Source of the DNA: Lachnoclostridium sp. UBA903 | GTDB taxonomy: Bacteria > Bacillota > Clostridia > Lachnospirales > Lachnospiraceae | Length of the DNA stretch: 18,359 bases | Reading direction: 5' to 3' | Assembly (NCBI GenBank): GCA_002294045.1 | Contig: DBEP01000120.1 | Location: forward strand, 207 to 18,565 | Shown: positions 7,516-13,852 of the stretch, piece after piece | How the letters are laid out: every line of letters starts with the position of its first letter | Position numbering within the stretch: the first letter of the stretch is position 1 | Translations under genes and position numbers: made by a program | Notes under the pieces: model-generated | The model's database searches: none | The model's input: only the letters and a program-made list of their open reading frames with translations | Told to the model about the DNA's origin: nothing

Positions 7516-8142
7516 TACCGGCAAGCCGTACTCTTTGTTAATATAACTGACAAATTCATTCACTTTCTTAAATTCACCGGTATGAACCACTCTTAGGAAA
7601 GCAAGGAATATCTTCATGTCAAAATTCTTCACTTCCTCAATCATTAACGCTATGGCAGTCTCCTGGTCGTAGGCGGGCCTGTATCTTCTGTTGGATATCA
7701 ATGCGGCATAGACGTCGCATACCCGCAGAATTCTTCCTCCGACAGGAATGGAATCCGCCTTTAAATTATCCGGATAACCGGTTCCGTCATAATTTTCATG
7801 GTGATGATACACGGCATGCAGCATGTTATCCTTGTAATCATATTTCTTTAAGATTTCATAACCGATGGCAGGGTGCATCCTGATATATTTCATTTCCTCC
7901 ACTGCTAAAATATTCTCACTTCGTTTATATAAGAAACGCCCTAATTTCAGCTTTCCGATATCATGTACTATCCCCGCCTGCGCCATGGCATAGCAGAACA
8001 CCTTATCCATCTCCATTTCCCTAGATAAAAGATAAGCTAATTTACTGACCAGTATTCCATGGTCAACAGCCTCTTTAAGGTCATCTGCCACGACCTCATC
8101 CTTATCTGTTTCCAATAATTCAAGTGTTTCCTGTAACAGCAT
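7510..8142 (-). CDS. Stand-alone HD-GYP domain protein, putative cyclic-dinucleotide phosphodiesterase
   Basis: From the chosen start the protein is 210 residues and is almost entirely one HD-GYP domain. Metal-ligand motifs are intact: H28 (AVDHG), H60-D61 (HDIGKL), H90 (MHPAIGYEIL), HHEN at 114-117 and the GYP signature DGTGYP at 119-124, then GGRILRVCDVYAAL (135-148). Families of this type hydrolyse cyclic di-GMP or related dinucleotides; activity here is inferred. There is no receiver domain or membrane segment. I prefer the ATG at 8142, which has an SD (GAAAGGA) and lies 13 bases after the hemZ stop. A TTG at 8202 would overlap hemZ and has no SD. It sits between hemZ and hisS, downstream of relA. 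Confidence 0.88.
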   Translation of the reverse strand: MLLQETLELLETDKDEVVADDLKEAVDHGILVSKLAYLLSREMEMDKVFCYAMAQAGIVHDIGKLKLGRFLYKRSENILAVEEMKYIRMHPAIGYEILKKYDYKDNMLHAVYHHHENYDGTGYPDNLKADSIPVGGRILRVCDVYAALISNRRYRPAYDQETAIALMIEEVKNFDMKIFLAFLRVVHTGEFKKVNEFVSYINKEYGLPVH

Positions 8143-8155
8143 CAGAATATCCTTT

Positions 8156-9712
8156 CTATAAACAGCGGGAATTTTCTTCAAGGAAAATACGCTTTCTCCC
8201 AATCATTTCATCGATACGTTCCACGTAGTCTTTCAGACTTTTTACATTTTCAACCCGTTCAATACGGTTTTCATCCTGGAATACGAATTTGGATAATGCC
8301 CCGGCACCTAATGCAAGTATGGTTTGCTTCTCTTCCATAATCAGGATATTATAAATTCCTTCTTTGTCGGGTCTGGCATACCCGATATTTTCAAGGTTAT
8401 CTGCCATATTCTTCTGACGGTAGAGATAATACGGCAGATAACCGGCTGTTTTGGCATAATCGGAAGTTAATTGAAGCATATGCAGCGTATCTGCCGGCGC
8501 CAGCTTACGGTACTCCTCCTTTTGTATATTCAGTCTGGCAGCCCTTTTAAGGGCCAGTGTATGAACCGTAAGACTGTCAGGTTTTAATTTATCAATCTCA
8601 TCCAGGGTATGGGCTACGTCTTCCTTTTGCTCCCCCGGCAGACCGATAATCATATCCATATTGATGTTTTCATGTCCTGCTTCCCTGGCCATATGAAATG
8701 CCTCAATTACCTGATACGCCGTATGTCTTCGTCCGATTAAGTCCAGGGTCTTCTGGCTCATGGTCTGAGGATTAATGGAAATTCTGGTAACACCATGGTC
8801 CTTCAGCACCTTTAATTTTTCCGCGGTAATACTGTCCGGTCTTCCGGCTTCCACCGTATATTCCAAAACAGACGAAACATCAAAGACATTCCCGATATGG
8901 GATAACAGCCGGTTAAGCTGGCTGGCCGTTAAAGTCGTGGGTGTTCCGCCTCCCAGATAAAGGGCGGTTATTTTTTTATTTAATCCGCAGGTTCCGGCAA
9001 AAGTTATTTCTTTATATAAAGCTTCCAGATAAGCTTCAACAAAATCTCCGAATTTCTCAAGGGAATAGGAGGTAAAGGAACAGTACAGGCAGGTACTTGG
9101 ACAGAACGGAATCCCGATATAGATGCTGTAACCATTCCTGTAGTCCATTTTATGCAGTAATGTAATTTCCCGTCCCGCAACCTGAAGGCTTAAATCAATC
9201 TTTTCTGCAGAGCATAAATACTGCTTACTCATGTAATTCTTAATTGCAATCTCCGGTATATTCTCCTCCAGCTTTTCATAGGCAATTTTGGTAGGTCTGA
9301 CTCCTGTTAAGGTGCCCCACGGAAGCTTTTTACCGGTTAAGCCCGATAAGCACCGGTACAGGCTCCTTTTTAACCGGTTCCTGTCATATCCGGCATTAAT
9401 GTGCTCCTTTGCCGGATTATCTGTATCAAAAGGGGGCGCTGCCACCCCGCTGCCATACGTATATTTAAATATCTGCTCCGTATTGCCGTTCGGGTATAGC
9501 TCTATTTTGCCCCGCATTACCCTGAGCTTTACAGCCGGTTCTTCAAAATCTATATATATCCGTATATCATTCCCTGACCGTATATCATTACGCTCTGAAA
9601 GATTCTCTGAACAAGGTTTAAAAATCCGAATCGGTTCCTCCGGGTAAAATGCCTTTGCTAAGGAATGTATGTCATATTCATACATATCTTCTGATAAAAA
9701 AATCTGAATCAT
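8156..9712 (-). CDS. hemZ: HemZ-type radical SAM coproporphyrinogen dehydrogenase family protein
   Basis: This 518-residue radical SAM protein resembles Bacillus HemZ. That family is annotated as oxygen-independent coproporphyrinogen III oxidase, though some members may instead handle haem. The iron-sulfur motif is C204-x3-C208-x2-C211 within IGIPFCPSTCLYCSF, and the SAM-binding glycine motif is GGGTPTT (254-260). The N-terminal extension before the radical SAM core includes WGTLTGVRPTK (132-142), a hallmark of HemZ rather than HemN or HemW. An ATG at 9724 also exists, but the one at 9712 has GGGAG six bases upstream, so I chose it. A strong hairpin precedes the SD. No other haem-synthesis gene is in the window, so the true role is open. 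Confidence 0.88.
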   Translation of the reverse strand: MIQIFLSEDMYEYDIHSLAKAFYPEEPIRIFKPCSENLSERNDIRSGNDIRIYIDFEEPAVKLRVMRGKIELYPNGNTEQIFKYTYGSGVAAPPFDTDNPAKEHINAGYDRNRLKRSLYRCLSGLTGKKLPWGTLTGVRPTKIAYEKLEENIPEIAIKNYMSKQYLCSAEKIDLSLQVAGREITLLHKMDYRNGYSIYIGIPFCPSTCLYCSFTSYSLEKFGDFVEAYLEALYKEITFAGTCGLNKKITALYLGGGTPTTLTASQLNRLLSHIGNVFDVSSVLEYTVEAGRPDSITAEKLKVLKDHGVTRISINPQTMSQKTLDLIGRRHTAYQVIEAFHMAREAGHENINMDMIIGLPGEQKEDVAHTLDEIDKLKPDSLTVHTLALKRAARLNIQKEEYRKLAPADTLHMLQLTSDYAKTAGYLPYYLYRQKNMADNLENIGYARPDKEGIYNILIMEEKQTILALGAGALSKFVFQDENRIERVENVKSLKDYVERIDEMIGRKRIFLEENSRCL

Positions 9713-9730
9713 GACGGCTCCCATTCAGTG

Positions 9731-9766
9731 TACCGGCAAGCTGATATCCGCATCAGCTTGCCGGTA
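9731..9766. repeat. Perfect 15-bp hairpin in the hemZ leader
   Basis: TACCGGCAAGCTGAT (9731-9745) pairs perfectly with ATCAGCTTGCCGGTA (9752-9766) around a 6-nt loop. It fills most of the 71-bp gap between the metallo-hydrolase stop and the hemZ start, ending about 12 bases before the hemZ SD. No U-tract follows on either strand, so it is more likely an mRNA-processing or stability element, or a dispersed palindrome, than a terminator. Confidence 0.8.
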
Positions 9767-9783
9767 TACCGTTTATGATTTAA

Positions 9784-10425
9784 TCAATCCCAAAAATTAT
9801 CTGCCCTTAAATAAGGGTTATGAATTCTTTCATGACCAATGGTTGTACGTTCTCCATGACCGGGATAAACTACGACTTCATCCGGTAATACCATTATTTT
9901 CTCCAGGATGGATTTAAATAATATGGCGGAATTGCCGGTGGGCAAATCCGTCCTGCCTACCGATTCCAGAAATAAGGTGTCGCCGCTTATTAAAACTTTT
10001 TCATCTTCAAAATAATAGCAGACACCTCCTGCCGTATGGCCGGGAGTATGAAACACTTTTATACTCATTCCGGCTAGATGAAGCAGTTCATTATCTTTCA
10101 GCAGACGGTCCGGAGTCAAACTAAAATTCCTGTGCATCATACGGGAACCGTTTAAACTGGCATCCGACAGCAGTTCCTTTTCCGCCTCACCTGCGTATAT
10201 GGGAATATGATAGTTTTCCGACAAATCCTCCGCCGCCATAATATGGTCAAAATGCCCGTGGGTCAATAATATGGCAACAGGAATCAATTTCTCATCCTCT
10301 AATTTCTTTGCAATGGCAGCCGAATGGTCCGGCGGATCAATCACAAGCGCCTCTTTGGCGCCATCCCCGGATATTATATAGCAATTGGTACTGACCTCGC
10401 CTAATACATAGGATTGAATTCTCAT
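9784..10425 (-). CDS. Metallo-beta-lactamase-fold hydrolase, glyoxalase II-like
   Basis: This 213-residue cytoplasmic hydrolase is of the hydroxyacylglutathione-hydrolase-like group (YqgX/YcbL type). The di-metal site is intact: THGHFDH (H56, H58, D60, H61), H130 in TPGHTAG, D149 in ISGDTLF and H190 in YPGHGE. GRTDLPTG (158-165) is typical of the short glyoxalase II-like proteins that lack the C-terminal substrate domain. The natural thioester substrate is not established for this subgroup. The ATG at 10425 has a strong SD (CAGGAGG). It lies 47 bp after relA, with a small hairpin between. Related clostridia often carry dtd in this gap; it is absent here. Confidence 0.93.
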   Translation of the reverse strand: MRIQSYVLGEVSTNCYIISGDGAKEALVIDPPDHSAAIAKKLEDEKLIPVAILLTHGHFDHIMAAEDLSENYHIPIYAGEAEKELLSDASLNGSRMMHRNFSLTPDRLLKDNELLHLAGMSIKVFHTPGHTAGGVCYYFEDEKVLISGDTLFLESVGRTDLPTGNSAILFKSILEKIMVLPDEVVVYPGHGERTTIGHERIHNPYLRADNFWD

Positions 10426-10440
10426 ATCTGCCTCCTGTCC

Positions 10441-10454
10441 GCCCGTTTACGGGC
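10441..10454. repeat. Small GC hairpin between relA and the hydrolase gene
   Basis: GCCCG (10441-10445) pairs with CGGGC (10450-10454) around TTTA, directly before the SD of the metallo-hydrolase. There is no U-tract. It could affect initiation or mRNA processing. Confidence 0.45.
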
Positions 10455-10472
10455 TATAAATCGCACCGAAGA

Positions 10473-12779
10473 TTAACCTGTCGTACGTTCTATATCAAGT
10501 ACGCTTTCTACGCTCCGAAGTTTTGCTACGATATATTTTAACTGTTCCACCCCGTTAATCTGGAAACCTATACTAATGGTTGCCGTGCCCTGTTTGCTGG
10601 TTCGAACCGTCATGGATGTAACATCAATTTTATTTTCCGTTAATATTTTGGATACGTCTACCAATACGCCGCTTCTGTTATTGGCATATATTTTAATCTC
10701 AGCGGTATATAATTCTCCGCCCTGGCTCTTATCCGGAGATACATTCCATTCGGCCTCGATTAATCTTGCACGGTCTTCCTCCGACAGGTTCATTAAATTG
10801 ATGCAATCGGTCCGGTGAATGGAAACGCCGCGGCCCCGGGTTACAAAGCCGACGATTTCATCCCCTGGAACCGGACTGCAGCACTTGGAAAAACGGACTG
10901 CCACATCATGGATTCCTTCCACTACGATACCGCTTTTTGATTTTACTACGGTTGCAGCTCTGTTCTCCTTTATATCAGAAAGTGTATCCAGAACCTTTTC
11001 ATCGTTAATTTCCTTTTTATGCTTTTTGTCATATTCATCTTTTAATTTGTTGATTACCTGGCCTTCCTTCAGGCCGCCATGGCCGACTGCGGCATAGATG
11101 GAATCCCAGTCACGGAATCCGTACTTGGACATAACCTTGCTCATATACTCAGTCTTCAATAAATCGGTAAGATTAATGCCTTTCGTTTTACAATAGGAAG
11201 TTATCATTTCCTTACCGCGGATAATGTTATCTTCCTTTAATTCGGTTTTAAACCACTGGTTTATTTTATTTTTAGCCTGAGTGCTTTTTACCAGGGTTAA
11301 CCAGTCCCTGCTGGGACCTTTGGAGTTTTGGGACGTAATGATTTCAATCCGGTCGCCGTTTTGGATGACATAATCAATATTCACCAATTTACCGTTAACC
11401 CTTGCACCCACCATTTTATTACCTACCGCACTATGGATGCTGTATGCAAAATCAATCGGGGTGGAACCATTGGGCAGATTTTTCACATCACCGGTTGGTG
11501 TAAAGCAATACACGCTTTCTGAAAATAAATCCAAATCACTTTTCAGCAGGCTTAAAAATTCCTTGTTATCAGACATGTCTCTCTGCCACTCTAAAATCTG
11601 ACGCAGCCAGGTCAGTTTTGCTTCTTCCGTATCATGGGTATTCTTTCCGTCCTGGCCCTCCTTATACTTCCAGTGGGCGGCAATACCATATTCAGCCGTA
11701 CGGTGCATCTCATAGGTCCTGATCTGGATTTCAAAAGGCTGTCCTCCCGGTCCGATTAACGTGGTATGAAGAGATTGGTACATATTCGGCTTTGGCATGG
11801 CAATATAATCTTTAAACCTGCCGGGTATGGGTTTATACATCTCGTGTATCACACCCAGGGCGGCATAGCAGTCCTTAACCGATTCCACAATAATACGTAC
11901 GGCAAACAAATCAAAAATCTGATCCAGCGTTTTATTTTGATTAACCATTTTCTTATAGATACTGAAAAAATGTTTTACACGTCCGTCTATCTTTGCATCA
12001 ATATCCGCTGCCAGGATATGATGTCTCACTTCTTCCACAATTCCATTAATGATTTCTTCCCGTTCACCTTTTTTGGTATTAATTTTTTCGGTTAAATCAT
12101 TATATACTTCCGGTTCCAGGTATTTTAATGATAAATCATCCAGTTCTATTTTAATTTTGGAAATACCAAGTCTTTGTGCAATAGGAGCATAGATATCCAT
12201 GGTTTCCCTTGCTTTTTCTTTTTGCTTGACAGGAGTCTGGTATTGAAGCGTCCGCATATTGTGCAGACGGTCGGCCAGTTTTATTAAGATTACCCGGATG
12301 TCCTTTGCCATGGCTAAAAACATTTTTCTTAAGTTTTCAGCCTGGATTTCGACTTTATCCTTGGAATAACTTAACTGCGTTAATTTCGTAACTCCGTCCA
12401 CCAATAAGGCGATTTCATCATTAAATTCCTTAGTAAGTTCTTCAATGGTATAAACCGTATCTTCCACTACATCATGGAGCAGCCCCGCAACTATGGTTTC
12501 TTTGTCCAGTTCCAGTTCGGCCAGTATAATGGCTACACACAGGGGATGAATAATATAAGGTTCACCGGATTTCCTGAACTGATTCTTGTGAGCCAGGTCA
12601 GCAACCTGGTAGGCTTTTTCAATCATGGAAATATCGGCTGACGGATGATAACTTTCCACGATTTTAACCAAACCCTGATATAAAGCTTCAGGATTTGTAA
12701 AATCAGCAGGAACTAACATTGCCTTATTTTTTTTGTCTTTATTATCATTTTCCTCTATCTTATATGCCAAATCGTCCAT
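10473..12779 (-). CDS. relA: Bifunctional (p)ppGpp synthetase/hydrolase, Rel type
   Basis: This 768-residue stringent-response enzyme makes and degrades (p)ppGpp at the ribosome. The hydrolase domain is intact (GEPYIIHP at 72-79; H102-D103 in LLHDVVEDT). The synthetase domain follows, with GRFKDYIAMPKPNMYQSLHT (320-339) and FEIQIRT (349-355). RFKD at 321-324 is the RxKD form found in bifunctional Rel/SpoT enzymes rather than the ExDD form of RelA-only synthetases. A TGS domain (about 421-482), a helical region, a conserved-cysteine domain (C632, C633, C658) and a C-terminal ACT domain (about 690-765) complete the standard long architecture. The ATG at 12779 has only a modest SD (GGTGGTG). A good promoter lies just upstream. 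Confidence 0.98.
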   Translation of the reverse strand: MDDLAYKIEENDNKDKKNKAMLVPADFTNPEALYQGLVKIVESYHPSADISMIEKAYQVADLAHKNQFRKSGEPYIIHPLCVAIILAELELDKETIVAGLLHDVVEDTVYTIEELTKEFNDEIALLVDGVTKLTQLSYSKDKVEIQAENLRKMFLAMAKDIRVILIKLADRLHNMRTLQYQTPVKQKEKARETMDIYAPIAQRLGISKIKIELDDLSLKYLEPEVYNDLTEKINTKKGEREEIINGIVEEVRHHILAADIDAKIDGRVKHFFSIYKKMVNQNKTLDQIFDLFAVRIIVESVKDCYAALGVIHEMYKPIPGRFKDYIAMPKPNMYQSLHTTLIGPGGQPFEIQIRTYEMHRTAEYGIAAHWKYKEGQDGKNTHDTEEAKLTWLRQILEWQRDMSDNKEFLSLLKSDLDLFSESVYCFTPTGDVKNLPNGSTPIDFAYSIHSAVGNKMVGARVNGKLVNIDYVIQNGDRIEIITSQNSKGPSRDWLTLVKSTQAKNKINQWFKTELKEDNIIRGKEMITSYCKTKGINLTDLLKTEYMSKVMSKYGFRDWDSIYAAVGHGGLKEGQVINKLKDEYDKKHKKEINDEKVLDTLSDIKENRAATVVKSKSGIVVEGIHDVAVRFSKCCSPVPGDEIVGFVTRGRGVSIHRTDCINLMNLSEEDRARLIEAEWNVSPDKSQGGELYTAEIKIYANNRSGVLVDVSKILTENKIDVTSMTVRTSKQGTATISIGFQINGVEQLKYIVAKLRSVESVLDIERTTG

Positions 12780-12812
12780 GAAATCACCACCAGTCTGTAA
12801 GTTTATCTTTTT

Positions 12813-12841
12813 ATTATAAACAATCTATAAAAAAAAATCAA
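12813..12841 (-). promoter_or_regulatory. Sigma-A promoter of relA
   Basis: On the minus strand, TTGATT (12841-12836), a 17-nt A/T-rich spacer containing a long T run and TATAAT (12818-12813). The predicted start is near 12806, giving a 5' leader of about 27 nt. It probably drives relA and, with no terminator visible downstream, the genes as far as the ROK regulator. Confidence 0.8.
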
Positions 12842-12881
12842 TTCATTTATTGGATGCTGACGTATCCTGCAGTGTTTTGTC

Positions 12882-12913
12882 GTTACGGTTCAGCCTTACG
12901 GCTGAACCGTAAC
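12882..12913. repeat. Perfect 14-bp hairpin upstream of relA promoter
   Basis: GTTACGGTTCAGCC (12882-12895) pairs perfectly with GGCTGAACCGTAAC (12900-12913) around the 4-nt loop TTAC. Neither strand has a U-tract after the stem, so it is not a classical intrinsic terminator, although it lies where apt transcripts might end. Its GTTAC base recurs in the hairpins beside apt and recJ. Confidence 0.8.
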
Positions 12914-13146
12914 ATATTGTCACTATTCCATCATCAGTAAAAACCCGGGCTTCTGCTGCTCCGCCGAGATATTGCAGGCAGGCTTACATGCATTCTCTCC
13001 GCTTACATTATTATCATAATATATATAAAATTTTGCCCTAGTTCAGATGTACTGATATCCATCCAATCTACGGCAAAAATTTAATATAAATATATGATTT
13101 TAAAATTACAAGGTTCAAGCAGGACAAACCATAAATCATTAAAACT

Positions 13147-13671
13147 TTATTTTCCGTCGTATTTTATTACCGCATCCACATCATAGCCTTTTAATTTGTC
13201 ACGGCCGTTCAGACCTTTTAATTCAATCAGAAAAATAATTTTAACCACCTCGCCGCCCAGTCTTTCCACCAGCCGGGTTATAGCTCCAATGGTCCCTCCG
13301 GTTGCGATTAAATCATCCACTATGGCAACCTTCTGGCCTGGCTTAATTGCGTCCTTATGCATTTCAACCGTGGCCGTACCATATTCCAGGGTATACTCCG
13401 TTTCAATGGTTTCACAGGGGAGTTTCCCTTTTTTACGTACAGGAACAAAGGCTTTGTTCAAATTGTAGGCAATGGGAACTCCGAATATAAATCCTCTTGA
13501 TTCCGGCCCGACAATAACATCTATATCCAATCCGTCTAAAAGTGCCTGCATCCGGTCAATGGACATTCTTAAACTATCCTTATCCTGCAATACACTTGTT
13601 ATATCCCTGAATATAATACCTTTCTCAGGATAATCAGGTATACTTCTGACATATTCTTCTAGCTTTTTCAT
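13147..13671 (-). CDS. apt: Adenine phosphoribosyltransferase
   Basis: This 174-residue cytoplasmic purine-salvage enzyme converts adenine and PRPP to AMP and pyrophosphate; the length is typical. The PRPP-binding motif VAIVDDLIATGGT is at 115-127. The N-terminal signature is IPDYPEKGIIFRDIT (11-25), and GPESRGFIFG is at 55-64. The ATG at 13671 has a good SD (AGAGGTTAAC). It has its own promoter (13764-13736) and sits between recJ and relA, an order shared with Bacillus and many clostridia. The link to relA is thought to reflect purine-nucleotide control. Confidence 0.98.
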   Translation of the reverse strand: MKKLEEYVRSIPDYPEKGIIFRDITSVLQDKDSLRMSIDRMQALLDGLDIDVIVGPESRGFIFGVPIAYNLNKAFVPVRKKGKLPCETIETEYTLEYGTATVEMHKDAIKPGQKVAIVDDLIATGGTIGAITRLVERLGGEVVKIIFLIELKGLNGRDKLKGYDVDAVIKYDGK

Positions 13672-13701
13672 GTTAACCTCTTTCTGGATATCTACTCTTT
13701 A

Positions 13702-13722
13702 ACTGTGCCTGCGTTGCACAGT
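13702..13722. repeat. Hairpin in the apt 5' leader
   Basis: ACTGTGC (13702-13708) pairs with GCACAGT (13716-13722) around a 7-nt loop. With a predicted start site near 13729 it covers about +7 to +27, before the SD. It could be an operator dyad or an RNA stem. On the minus strand the arm reads GTTACTGTGC, similar to neighbouring hairpins. Confidence 0.55.
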
Positions 13723-13735
13723 AACACCAAAGATT

Positions 13736-13764
13736 ATTATAACATTTCCTGCTTCAAATATCAA
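13736..13764 (-). promoter_or_regulatory. Sigma-A promoter of apt
   Basis: On the minus strand, TTGATA (13764-13759), a 17-nt spacer and TATAAT (13741-13736). The predicted start is near 13729, about 58 bases before the apt ATG. Confidence 0.8.
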
Positions 13765-13803
13765 TTTATTTCACAATTTCACAACATCTATTTTACTTAC
13801 AGT

Positions 13804-13852
13804 GTTACTATTCACAGCTCAGCAAAAAATCAGCAGTTCTGTGAATAGTAGC
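13804..13852. repeat. 14-bp stem-loop directly after the recJ stop
   Basis: GTTACTATTCACAG (13804-13817) pairs with CTGTGAATAGTAGC (13839-13852), 14 pairs with one G-T wobble and a 21-nt loop. It abuts the recJ stop codon at 13853. On the minus strand no U-tract follows the stem; a run of six T lies inside the loop. It may protect the recJ 3' end or act as a weak, possibly factor-dependent terminator. Confidence 0.65.

Larger units (their letters stand above)
12780..13146. other. Intergenic region between apt and relA
   Basis: This 367-bp gap holds the relA promoter near 12813-12841, a perfect 14-bp hairpin at 12882-12913 and a weaker inverted repeat, TTTTGCC (13031-13037) with GGCAAAA (13072-13078). 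That repeat could end apt transcripts, because AT-rich sequence follows it on the minus strand. I see no convincing coding sequence or known riboswitch between 12914 and 13030. Confidence 0.6.

Noticed and set aside
8143..8202. Longer HD-GYP protein starting at TTG 8202 inside hemZ
   Set aside because: It has no SD and overlaps hemZ by 47 bases, while the ATG at 8142 has a clear SD and fits directly after the hemZ stop.
9731..9766. Intrinsic terminator after the metallo-hydrolase gene
   Set aside because: The stem is strong, but no U-tract follows on the minus strand and the hemZ SD lies only about 12 bases beyond.
12882..12913. Intrinsic terminator of apt
   Set aside because: The 14-bp stem lacks a downstream U-tract on either strand; it is listed as a hairpin or repeat instead.
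12914..13030. Small gene or riboswitch in the apt-relA gap
   Set aside because: No start codon with an SD and a sustained frame, and no recognisable riboswitch core, could be found by eye.
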